Source of the DNA: an uncultured Hyphomicrobiales bacterium
GTDB taxonomy: Bacteria > Pseudomonadota > Alphaproteobacteria > Rhizobiales > Xanthobacteraceae
NCBI GenBank assembly: GCA_903929045.1
Contig: CAIYTE010000061.1
Coordinates: 1 to 64,000, forward strand
Length of the DNA stretch: 64,000 nt
Direction of reading: 5' to 3'
In this document: piece by piece, positions 1-8,887 of the stretch
How positions within the stretch are numbered: position 1 is the stretch's first letter
Layout: every line of letters begins with the position of its first letter
Notes under the pieces: model-generated
The model's input: the letters and a program-made list of their open reading frames with translations, nothing else
What the model was told of the DNA's origin: nothing
The model's database searches: none
Program-made: the position numbers and the translations under genes

Positions 1-1253
1 GCCGCTTCGATGGTGGCGTTAAGCGCCAGCAGATTCGTCTGCTCGGCAATATCGGTGATCAGCTTGACGACATAGCCGATGCGCGCCGCCGCTTCATCGA
101 GCTCCTTCACCGCGATGTTGGTGCGGCCCGCTTCGCTGACCGCCTTGCTGGCAATCGCGTTGGACTGCGCCACCTGACGATCGATTTCGTTGACCGAGGC
201 CGACAGCTCGTCGGCGGCCGAGGCAATGTCGTTGACGTTGGACGACGCTTCGGCGGATGCGGCTTCGGCGCGCGACGTCTTCGATGACGCGTCGTCGGCC
301 GCCGCCGCAAGCTGTGTCGACGCCGCCAGCATCTGATCGGAAATGCGGCCGAGGTCGGACAGGGTTGCCTCGACGTCGGCGGAGAAGCGCGAAATCTCGC
401 CCGACATCAATTCCTGCCGCTGGCTCCGGCTGGAGGCATCATCGGTCACGGTGCGGTTGAGTTCGTCGTTGCTTCGCATGGCCTGCTGGAACACACCGAT
501 GGATCGCGCAAGCGCGCCGATCTCATCGCGGCGGTCACTGTGCGGGATCGCAATGTCTTTTGCGCCCGCCGCGACTTGCTCGGTAATCCGCGTCATGGTC
601 GCCAGCGGCATCGCCACGCCACGCCGGATGAAGATGACGCCGGCGGCAGTGAGCACCACCGCAAAGGCCTCGAAGATGCTCATCCAGAATGCGCTGGCGT
701 CGATACCGCTGTCGATGCCGGAATAAGCGCGCTTGGCGCGGCCCGAATAGACTTCGGTGAGCTTTTCGAGATCGGCGTTGAGCGCCTTGCGCACCGCGCG
801 ATTGCCGTCGGTGTCGCCCCACTCACGGCCGGCGGCAGGACTGACGTCGGCACCGAGCCGAGCCAGCTCGGTGCGGAATTCGATGAACTTGGTGACACGT
901 TGCGAGAACAGGCCGAACAGTTCGGCGTCGTCGCCGCGCACTGAGACCCGCCAGTCTTCAACCACCTTGGCAAGCTGCTTGGTGTATTTGACGATGCCCT
1001 CGGCGTAGGGCTTCGACGCCGCGAGGTCCGGCGACATGTACACGCCGCGGGACTCCATGACGACGGCGTAGATCAGGCCGTTGACCCGCTCGACATTCCA
1101 GGTGCCGCTGTTGGCGGATTCAAAGTCGTCGGTCAGTGCCGCATGGTTGCGCGCGCTCGCGACCGCGTACACCGACAGCGCCAGCGTGGTGGTGGCCATC
1201 AATGCGAAGATCGCATAGAGCTTGGCGGCAATGGAAAGCTTCGGCAGTCTCAC
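1..1253 (-). CDS. Methyl-accepting chemotaxis protein, 3' end cut by window edge
   Basis: About 417 residues are visible; the gene runs off the left edge inside the signalling domain. The protein starts with a short basic segment and a first membrane helix (about residues 12-32), has a periplasmic helical sensor, then a second helix and a HAMP linker, followed by a methylation helix. The visible sequence ends in the conserved hairpin region (ITDIAEQTNLLALNATIEAA), the CheA/CheW contact tip. I chose a GTG start at 1253 because it precedes the basic-hydrophobic N-terminus and has a GGAG about 10 bases upstream; an ATG at 1199 would destroy the first helix. The ligand is unknown. Confidence 0.9.
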   Translation of the reverse strand, partial: MRLPKLSIAAKLYAIFALMATTTLALSVYAVASARNHAALTDDFESANSGTWNVERVNGLIYAVVMESRGVYMSPDLAASKPYAEGIVKYTKQLAKVVEDWRVSVRGDDAELFGLFSQRVTKFIEFRTELARLGADVSPAAGREWGDTDGNRAVRKALNADLEKLTEVYSGRAKRAYSGIDSGIDASAFWMSIFEAFAVVLTAAGVIFIRRGVAMPLATMTRITEQVAAGAKDIAIPHSDRRDEIGALARSIGVFQQAMRSNDELNRTVTDDASSRSQRQELMSGEISRFSADVEATLSDLGRISDQMLAASTQLAAAADDASSKTSRAEAASAEASSNVNDIASAADELSASVNEIDRQVAQSNAIASKAVSEAGRTNIAVKELDEAAARIGYVVKLITDIAEQTNLLALNATIEA

Positions 1254-1368
1254 GAGCGGCTCCGCCCCGTCCCCGACAGGCTTTGGAACCGCTATAGTGG
1301 CGTTAAAGTCTTAACGGCCTGTTTGCCTTAATCGTCTCCACCCCGAAAAGTGCTGAAAAAGGGTCTCC

Positions 1369-2313
<945 letters not shown>

Positions 2314-2396
2314 CGGCGGGCGGTTTCGCTGTTTCGCTAGAGGCCGTTGCAAGCGCCCCTAAAGCGGCGCGATGAATAACGCCTTGGGGAAACATC

Positions 2397-3356
2397 ATGC
2401 ACAGCCCGATCCCGCTTTCCGACGCCGACAAACCCGTGGTGCAAGGTCACGAGCACTGGACCACCAAGGACGGCGGCATCAAGCTGTTCATGTGGGAAAA
2501 GCGCCGCTATCCCGGCACCGAATACAAGGGCACGATCCTTTTCATTCACGGCTCATCCTGGTGTGGCCAGCCGACGTTCGACCTTTATGTGCCCGGCCGG
2601 CCCTACTCGTCGGTGATGGATTGGTTCGCGGTGCAAGGCTTCGATAGCTGGAGCCTCGACGCCGAAGGCTACGGCCGATCGGACAAAAGCCGCGACAGCA
2701 AATTCGGCATCGAACCCGGCGCCGACGATATCGCGGCCGCGACCGACTACATTCTCAAGCTGCGGAACATTCCCAAAATCATGCTCTACGGCGTTTCCGC
2801 CGGCGCCTTGAAGTGCTCGCTGTTCACGACGCGGTTTCCGGACCGCGTGGCGCGTCTGGCGCTCGACGCCTTTGTCTGGACCGGCAAGGACAGCCCGACT
2901 CTGGAGCAGCGGCGCAAGACGGTGCCGGAATTGTCCAAGCACAATCGTCGGCCCTTCACGCGCCAGGTCATCCAGGCCGTGTTCGACCGCGATTATCCCG
3001 GCGCCGCGGAGCCCGCGATGATCGAGGCCTTCGCGCAGGCGTCGATGGCGCTCGACGATTCCGTGCCGACCGGCACCTATCTCGACATGTGCACCAAGCT
3101 GCCGATGGTGGATCCGAAAGACATCCCGGTGCAGACCATGGTGATGCGCGGCGAATACGACGGCATCGCGCATATCAACGATCTGTATGAATTCTTCGAA
3201 CGGCTGCCGAGCCGCGACAAGCATTTCGCGCTGATGCCGGGCGTCGCGCATGCGAGCTTCCAGCAGACGAACTACATGCTCGTCTATCACACGCTGCATT
3301 CGTTCTTCAGCCAACCGCCGGCGGTCTTCGTCGGGCCGGCGGACTTCAAGCACTAA
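2397..3356 (+). CDS. Alpha/beta hydrolase
   Basis: A 319-residue cytoplasmic hydrolase without a signal peptide. Visible fold marks are an oxyanion HG near residue 50 (LFIHGSSW), a nucleophile elbow GVSAG with Ser at about 136, an acid in MRGEYDG near 250, and a C-terminal His in GVAHASF near 285. These fit an esterase or lactonase-type enzyme; the substrate cannot be read from sequence. The start has GGGGAAA upstream. The next gene, a Bug-type solute receptor, follows by 46 bases on the same strand, so the two may be co-transcribed and serve one catabolic substrate. Confidence 0.85.
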   Translation: MHSPIPLSDADKPVVQGHEHWTTKDGGIKLFMWEKRRYPGTEYKGTILFIHGSSWCGQPTFDLYVPGRPYSSVMDWFAVQGFDSWSLDAEGYGRSDKSRDSKFGIEPGADDIAAATDYILKLRNIPKIMLYGVSAGALKCSLFTTRFPDRVARLALDAFVWTGKDSPTLEQRRKTVPELSKHNRRPFTRQVIQAVFDRDYPGAAEPAMIEAFAQASMALDDSVPTGTYLDMCTKLPMVDPKDIPVQTMVMRGEYDGIAHINDLYEFFERLPSRDKHFALMPGVAHASFQQTNYMLVYHTLHSFFSQPPAVFVGPADFKH

Positions 3357-3402
3357 GAATACAAAAACGCTCCATCAAGGAGCGGCGTCCCGGGAGGACA
3401 CC

Positions 3403-4368
3403 ATGAGGATCAAGACGCTGCTTGCCGGCATGCTCGTGCTCGGCCTGACGACGGCGGTTGCGCGCGCGCAGACCTTTCCCGATCGTCCGATCCGCATCAT
3501 CGTTGGTTTTCGCGCCGCCAGTGCCGCGGACATTGCGGCGCGGCTTGTCGGCCAGAAGCTGAGCGAAATTCTCAAAGTCGGCGTCGTCGTCGAAAACAAG
3601 CCCGGCGCCAGCAGCGAAGTCGGCGCCCGCTTCGTCGCCACGTCGCCGCCAGACGGCTACACGCTTTATCTCGGCACGGTCGCCAATAGCATCAATTATG
3701 CGGCCAAGATCGATGGCTTTACCGATCTCGCCACCGGGCTCGCGCCCATCGCCGAAATCGGCGAGGTGCCCAACATGCTGGTGGTGACGCCGTCGCTCGA
3801 TGCCAAGACCGTCGACGACGTCATCCGTCTCGCCAAGGCCAAGCCGAACGGGCTGAGCTATGCCAGCGCCGGTGCCGGCACCGCGCTTCACATGGCGGCG
3901 GAGTTATTTTCGTCGCGCACCGGCGTGCAGATGCAGCACATTCCCTATCAGGGCAGCGCCGCGGCGATGCCGGATCTGTTGGAAGGCCGCACGTCGCTGA
4001 TGTTCGTGCCCGCCTCGACCGTGGTCGATCTGGTGAAGGCCGGCAAACTGCGGGCGATCGCGGCGACCAGCGCCAAACGGCTCGCACTGATGCCGGAGTT
4101 GCCGACCGTCGCCGAACAGGGCCTGCCGGGCTTCGAATCGTCGGTGTGGTCCGGCTTGTTGGCGCCGAATGGCCTGCCCGCCGATGTCGCCAAAAAGCTG
4201 GAGACCAGCATTCTCGCAGCAGCCGCCGCGCCGGACATGAAGGACAAGTTCGCGGTGCAGGGCATCGAGGTGATCGCGCGCGGGCAGAAAGAGTTCTCCG
4301 CCTATATCAAGGCGGAGAACGAGAAATGGGCCAAGGTCATCAAGGATCGCGGCCTGAAACTGGAGTAA
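3403..4368 (+). CDS. Bug/TctC-family periplasmic solute receptor
   Basis: A 321-residue member of the tripartite tricarboxylate receptor (Bug) family, which binds carboxylates or amides in the periplasm. A Sec signal peptide is clear, with probable cleavage after ARA (about residue 22) just before QTFPDRPIRIIVGF, the typical mature N-terminus. The open frame extends upstream into the preceding hydrolase gene, but the ATG at 3403 has a good ribosome site (GGGAGGA) and begins the signal peptide. No TctA/TctB membrane partners lie nearby, as is common for orphan Bug proteins. The ligand is unknown. Confidence 0.93.
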   Translation: MRIKTLLAGMLVLGLTTAVARAQTFPDRPIRIIVGFRAASAADIAARLVGQKLSEILKVGVVVENKPGASSEVGARFVATSPPDGYTLYLGTVANSINYAAKIDGFTDLATGLAPIAEIGEVPNMLVVTPSLDAKTVDDVIRLAKAKPNGLSYASAGAGTALHMAAELFSSRTGVQMQHIPYQGSAAAMPDLLEGRTSLMFVPASTVVDLVKAGKLRAIAATSAKRLALMPELPTVAEQGLPGFESSVWSGLLAPNGLPADVAKKLETSILAAAAAPDMKDKFAVQGIEVIARGQKEFSAYIKAENEKWAKVIKDRGLKLE

Positions 4369-4375
4369 CCGGTTT

Positions 4376-5680
4376 CTAAGCCGTAGCCGCCGTTGCTACC
4401 GACACTCCCGCCGCCGGCTTTCGTCCGATCGAGATCGCCAGCAGCGCCGCGACGATGCACATCGCACCGGCGGCGAAGAACGCCGGCAGATAGGTCGATA
4501 GTTCGGTGCGCGTAAGCCCCGCGCCGAAGGCCGCCGTCGCCGCGCCCATCTGATGGCCGGCGAAAATCCAGCCGAACACCATGCCGGCCTTTTCCGGACC
4601 GAAGCGATCGGCAGTGAGCTTCACCGTCGGCGGCACGGTGGCGAGCCAGTCGAGGCCGTAGAATACGCCGAACAGCGACAGGCCGTAAAAGGTGAAGGTC
4701 GAGAACGGCAGATAGAGCAACGACAGGCCGCGCAGGCCGTAATACCAGAACAGCAGCCAGCGGCTGTCGAAGCGGTCGGACAACCAGCCCGAGCCGATGG
4801 TGCCGGCAAGATCGCACACGCCCATCAAGGCCAGCACGCTCGCCGCCGCCACCGCCGCCATGCCGTAGTCGGCACACAGCGTGATGAAGTGCGTCTGCAC
4901 CAGGCCGTTGGTACTCAGCCCGCAGATGAAGAAGGTCGCGAACAGAATCCAGAACGTACCGGTGCGCGAGACTTCCTTGAGCACATTGATCGGCGCCATC
5001 ATCAACGACACAAGACCGACACCCGTATTCGGTGCCGGCGTGATGTGGGTTTCGCCATAGAGCGGCAGATTGAGATCGGCGGGCCGGTCGCGCATCAGCG
5101 CCAGAACGACAAGGGCGGTGAGAACGAGCATGCCGGCGACGAACAGCATCGCGGTGCGCCAGCCGTAGTCGGTCGTCAGTTGCGCCATGGTCGGGAGAAA
5201 CAGCAATTGACCCGTGGCAGAGCTTGCCGACAGCAGGCCGATGACGACGCCGCGCCGCTTGGTGAACCAGCGCGTCGCCACGGTTGCTGCCAGCACCATC
5301 GCGGTCATGCCGGTACCGACGCCGACGACGAGGCCCCACAGCACCATGAGCTGCCAGACCTGCGTCATACCGAGCGACAGCACGAAGCCAACGACGATGA
5401 GCGCCAGCGCGCTGACAATGACGCGCTTGACGCCGAAGCGGTTCATGAAGGCCGCGGCGAAGGGGCCGAGCAATCCGAACAGCACCAAACGCAACGCCAG
5501 CGCGGCGGAAATTTCCGACGTGCTCCAGCCGAATTCCTTTTCCAGCGGCACGATCAACACGCCCGGTGCGCCCATGGCGGCGGCGGTGACCAGCATGGTG
5601 AGGAAGGTGGCGCCCACCACGACCCAGCCGTAGTGAACGTTGCGGCGGCCGAGCGAGGCGGCAAGAGCAGTCGAAACCAT
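4376..5680 (-). CDS. MFS transporter
   Basis: A 434-residue polytopic inner-membrane protein with about twelve hydrophobic helices, an N-terminal NVHYGWVVVGATF entry typical of the OFA/monocarboxylate-like major facilitator group, and basic loops such as NRFGVKR after helix 2. It probably carries an organic anion by secondary transport. It is convergent with the Bug receptor gene (7 bases between stop codons) and divergent from a TetR-type regulator, with two operator-like inverted repeats between them, so it is probably the regulator's target. Confidence 0.9.
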   Translation of the reverse strand: MVSTALAASLGRRNVHYGWVVVGATFLTMLVTAAAMGAPGVLIVPLEKEFGWSTSEISAALALRLVLFGLLGPFAAAFMNRFGVKRVIVSALALIVVGFVLSLGMTQVWQLMVLWGLVVGVGTGMTAMVLAATVATRWFTKRRGVVIGLLSASSATGQLLFLPTMAQLTTDYGWRTAMLFVAGMLVLTALVVLALMRDRPADLNLPLYGETHITPAPNTGVGLVSLMMAPINVLKEVSRTGTFWILFATFFICGLSTNGLVQTHFITLCADYGMAAVAAASVLALMGVCDLAGTIGSGWLSDRFDSRWLLFWYYGLRGLSLLYLPFSTFTFYGLSLFGVFYGLDWLATVPPTVKLTADRFGPEKAGMVFGWIFAGHQMGAATAAFGAGLTRTELSTYLPAFFAAGAMCIVAALLAISIGRKPAAGVSVATAATA

Positions 5681-5712
5681 GGCAATCCCCGATATGCGGC
5701 GAAATGTCGTTA

Positions 5713-5756
5713 GATGACGAATATCATCTATTGACGTTATTGATGATGCTCGTCAT
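5713..5756. promoter_or_regulatory. Twin operator-like inverted repeats between MFS and tetR genes
   Basis: Two sites of the form ATGA-N6-TCAT lie at 5714-5727 (ATGACGAATATCAT) and 5743-5756 (ATGATGCTCGTCAT). Reversing the second gives ATGACGAGCATCAT, 12 of 14 identical to the first. They are 29 bases apart centre to centre, about three helical turns. Such paired half-symmetric sites are typical for TetR-family autorepression plus control of a divergent transporter. Confidence 0.6.
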
Positions 5757-5761
5757 ATAAT
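5731..5761 (+). promoter_or_regulatory. Predicted sigma-70-type promoter of the tetR-type gene
   Basis: TTGACG at 5731-5736 and a perfect TATAAT at 5756-5761 are separated by 19 bases. The second operator-like repeat (5743-5756) fills the spacer and touches the -10 box, so a bound repressor would block this promoter. Confidence 0.5.
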
Positions 5762-5809
5762 TTGTCAAGCGGGCCGCGCGGGGCGCCCGCCGCATGGAGG
5801 GGGTCTGCT

Positions 5810-6379
5810 ATGCGCGTCAGCCGTGAGAAGGCCGCCTTAAACCGCGACACCGTTGTCAAAGCCGCCGGCGATCTGTTCCGCGAAAAGGGTTTCGACGGCA
5901 TCGGCGTCGCCGACATTATGCAGGCCGCCGACCTGACCCATGGCGGCTTCTACCGGCAGTTCAAGTCCAAGGACGATCTCGCCGTGCAGGCGAGCAAGGC
6001 CGTGATGGCGCGCTCCGCCGCGCACTGGGCCAAGACACTCGACGAACATCCCGATGACGCTTTGAAAATTCTGATCGAGCGCTACCTGTCGACGAAAATG
6101 CGTGACGACCGCAGCCATAGTTGCGCCTTCGCCTCGCTCGGTGCCGACGCCGCGCGTCAGGGCAGACCGGTGCGCAAGGCTTTTGCCGACGGCCTGCGGC
6201 CGCTTATCGATGTGCTGACGAAACTGGTACCGGGCGCGGCGAAAGCCGCCCGGCGGCGCAAGGCGCTGTCCGCAATGTCGCAACTGGTGGGCGCCATGGT
6301 GCTGGCGCGGGCGGTCGACGATGCGGCGTTTTCCGAGGAGATCCTCGCCGCCGCCAAGGCCGACCTGCTGCGGGGCTAG
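5810..6379 (+). CDS. TetR/AcrR-family transcriptional regulator
   Basis: A 189-residue repressor-type protein. The N-terminal helix-turn-helix (about residues 14-55: GDLFREKGFDGIGVADIM followed by HGGFYRQFKSKDDL) is typical of the family; the C-terminal ligand domain is not assignable. The frame is open further upstream, but the ATG at 5810 has GGAGGGGG just before it and begins the usual basic lead-in. It is divergent from the MFS gene, and it probably controls that gene and itself. Confidence 0.9.
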   Translation: MRVSREKAALNRDTVVKAAGDLFREKGFDGIGVADIMQAADLTHGGFYRQFKSKDDLAVQASKAVMARSAAHWAKTLDEHPDDALKILIERYLSTKMRDDRSHSCAFASLGADAARQGRPVRKAFADGLRPLIDVLTKLVPGAAKAARRRKALSAMSQLVGAMVLARAVDDAAFSEEILAAAKADLLRG

Positions 6380-6401
6380 GGGGCCTCGCTGGGCCTTTGG
6401 C

Positions 6402-6587
6402 CTAGTTAGACCAGTTGGCGAACTGCCGGCCGAAGCCATCAAAGGTGTAGGCCACCCGCTGCGGCGCGGGGTGCGGATGATGCATATGCCACAGCATTTC
6501 CTCGATATCACAGTACTCGGCTTCAGCTTCCATGCGGGCCTTGCGGGCGTGCTGGAGTTCCTGGGCGATGGTTTTGCTGTCGATCAT
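6402..6587 (-). CDS. Small conserved-type hypothetical protein (61 aa)
   Basis: I do not recognise a family. The protein is acidic to neutral with a helical first half (ELQHARKARMEAEAEYCDIEEML) and a histidine-rich middle (WHMHHPHPAPQ). The ATG at 6587 is chosen because AGGGAA lies upstream; the longer frame to 6653 adds an unlikely Cys/Arg-rich lead. It lies tail-to-tail with the regulator gene and is divergent from the yifB-type gene. Confidence 0.55.
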   Translation of the reverse strand: MIDSKTIAQELQHARKARMEAEAEYCDIEEMLWHMHHPHPAPQRVAYTFDGFGRQFANWSN

Positions 6588-6700
6588 GTCCGCGTTCCCT
6601 GATTTCCAAGAATCATAACTGAGTCGTTTTGTTCTGCAAATGTTCTTGTTCAACCCGACGGCTCGGTGTACACTCCAAGGTAGAAATCGGGAGCCTGTCC

Positions 6701-8239
6701 ATGGTCCAGCGCGTGGCGACGGTGGCGTTCGAGGGCATCGAGGCCCGGGCCGTCGACGTGCAGGTCCAGGTCGCGCCCGGTCTGCCCGCCTTCAACATCG
6801 TCGGACTGCCCGACAAGGCGGTGTCGGAAGCTAAAGAACGCGTGCGCGCGGCGTTGGTTGCGTCAGGGCTGGCATTACCGGCGCGCCGCATCACCATCAA
6901 TCTCGCGCCCGCCGATCTGCCGAAGGAAGGCAGCCATTACGATCTGCCGATCGCCCTCGGCTTGATGACCGCAATCGGCGCCATTCCGCAGGACGCGATC
7001 AGCGGCTTCACCGTGCTCGGCGAACTTGGGCTCGACGGCGGCATCGCGCCTGTTGCCGGTGTGTTGCCCGCAGCCATCGGCGCCAATGCACGCGGCCAAG
7101 GGCTGATCTGTCCGCAACTGTGCGGACCGGAAGCGGCGTGGGCGTCGCCCGAGATCGAGATCGTCGCAGCACAATCGCTCATCCAGCTCGCCAATCATTT
7201 CAAAGGCACGCAGGTGCTGTCGCGGCCGGCGCCGAAAATCCGCGAGCTCGAAGGCCTGCCGCTCGATCTCGCTGACATTAAAGGACAGGAGAGCGCCAAG
7301 CGCGCGCTCGAAGTCGCCGCCGCCGGGGGCCATAACCTGCTGATGGTCGGCCCGCCCGGCGCCGGCAAGTCGATGCTCGCCGCGCGTCTGCCGACGATCC
7401 TGCCGCCCTTGTCACCGACCGAACTGCTTGAAGTGTCGATGATCGCCTCGGTTGCCGGTGTTATCGAAGGCGGCGCGCTCACCAATAAGCGGCCATTCCG
7501 GTCGCCGCATCATTCGGCATCGATGCCGGCTTTGGTCGGCGGCGGCTTGCGCGCACGTCCCGGCGAAATTTCGCTGGCGCATAACGGCGTGCTGTTCCTC
7601 GACGAGATGCCGGAATTTTCCGCCGCGGTGCTCGATTCGTTGCGGCAGCCGCTGGAAACCGGCGAAGTTGCCATCGCGCGAGTCAATCATCGCATCAGCT
7701 ATCCGGCGCGCTTTATGCTGGTCGCGGCGATGAATCCGTGCCGTTGCGGCCGCGCCAGCGATCCCGGATTCGCCTGCAAACGCGGCCCGAATCTCCGCTG
7801 CGCCGCCGACTATCAGGGCCGCCTGTCCGGGCCTTTGCTCGACCGCATCGATCTGCACATCGAGGTCCCCGCAGTCACCGCCTCCGATCTGATCCTGCCG
7901 GCACCGTCGGAAGGCAGCCGTGAAGTCGCCACCCGCGTCGCGCGTGCACGCGACATCCAGACCGAACGCTATGCAGGCATGGGCCTGCCGAACGTTCGCA
8001 CCAACGCGCAGGTCAGTGGCGCGCTGCTGGAAGACGTCGCGCAGGCCGATGCGCAGGGCCTGGCGTTGCTGCGCGACGCCGCCGACCGGATGCATCTGTC
8101 AGCACGCGGCTACCATCGCGTGCTGCGGGTCGCACGCACGCTCGCCGATCTCGATGGCGCCGCCACAGTCGGGCGCATCCATCTCGCCGAGGCCTTGTCC
8201 TATCGGGCCTTGGCCGACGAGGTGCGCAAAGCGGCGTAG
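6701..8239 (+). CDS. YifB/ComM-family Mg-chelatase-like AAA+ ATPase
   Basis: A 512-residue AAA+ protein of the ComM/YifB family, which in naturally transformable bacteria acts as a hexameric helicase promoting branch migration. The N-terminal domain has a Lon-protease-like fold (residues 1 to about 180), then Walker A GPPGAGKS near 216-223, Walker B VLFLDEMPEF near 300, and a Mg_chelatase_C domain. The open frame begins upstream with a Cys-rich segment, but the ATG at 6701 (MVQRVATVAFEG) is the family's usual N-terminus. Confidence 0.93.
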   Translation: MVQRVATVAFEGIEARAVDVQVQVAPGLPAFNIVGLPDKAVSEAKERVRAALVASGLALPARRITINLAPADLPKEGSHYDLPIALGLMTAIGAIPQDAISGFTVLGELGLDGGIAPVAGVLPAAIGANARGQGLICPQLCGPEAAWASPEIEIVAAQSLIQLANHFKGTQVLSRPAPKIRELEGLPLDLADIKGQESAKRALEVAAAGGHNLLMVGPPGAGKSMLAARLPTILPPLSPTELLEVSMIASVAGVIEGGALTNKRPFRSPHHSASMPALVGGGLRARPGEISLAHNGVLFLDEMPEFSAAVLDSLRQPLETGEVAIARVNHRISYPARFMLVAAMNPCRCGRASDPGFACKRGPNLRCAADYQGRLSGPLLDRIDLHIEVPAVTASDLILPAPSEGSREVATRVARARDIQTERYAGMGLPNVRTNAQVSGALLEDVAQADAQGLALLRDAADRMHLSARGYHRVLRVARTLADLDGAATVGRIHLAEALSYRALADEVRKAA

Positions 8240-8367
8240 GTTTCAGGGTATTGGGTTTGGGCGGCTTTTTGAATCACCGCCCAGCTCAATTTTAATAAAT
8301 CGCTAAGCACTCCGGACCTAGCCTGACCGCAGCGGCAGGATGCCGCGCCGGCCGGGGGGCCTCAAGA

Positions 8368-8862
8368 ATGCAACGCGCCCACTTTCTCTCGCTGATGGCT
8401 CTGGTCGTCGCGGTGCCCGTCGCCGCCTCCGCCGCCAGCTCTTTCTTCTCTTCAACTACAGCCGCTGCCATTCCGTGCTTTGCCGCCGGCAAGGCCAGTT
8501 ACGAGATGTCGCGCACGGCGTCGGCCGACTACACCGTTCGCATCGACAATGCCGCGGTCAGTCCGAGCCTACGCATGCAGATCGTCGACGATCCGGCTGC
8601 CGCCGATTTCGTCTTGGTCGATGAAGACGACGCCTTGCAGGCCTGCCAGAGCGCGGCTTCGGTGAAGACCATTCGCATCGATGCCGCCGCGGCGGAGCCC
8701 GACGTCACAGTCGCGATGACGCGCAATGCCGCCGACTACAAGGTGTTCGTGAAGTCGGCCGTGTTCACCCAGGACGATGCCGCAGCCTTGTTCGCGGTGA
8801 TCTGGCGGACCGCCCGCAAGAACGGCAACGGCCTCGCTTTCGCCACCGGCATCAGCCGGTAG
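8368..8862 (+). CDS. Hypothetical secreted protein (164 aa)
   Basis: The N-terminus is a good Sec signal peptide (LMALVVAVPVAASA, cleavage probably after ASA near residue 22), so the protein should be periplasmic. The mature part has two cysteines (PCFAAG and ACQSAA) that could pair. No family is recognised. It stands alone between the yifB-type gene and a convergent chemoreceptor gene. Confidence 0.7.
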   Translation: MQRAHFLSLMALVVAVPVAASAASSFFSSTTAAAIPCFAAGKASYEMSRTASADYTVRIDNAAVSPSLRMQIVDDPAAADFVLVDEDDALQACQSAASVKTIRIDAAAAEPDVTVAMTRNAADYKVFVKSAVFTQDDAAALFAVIWRTARKNGNGLAFATGISR

Positions 8863-8887
8863 CGCCGCTTCACGTAAAACCGCCGGT

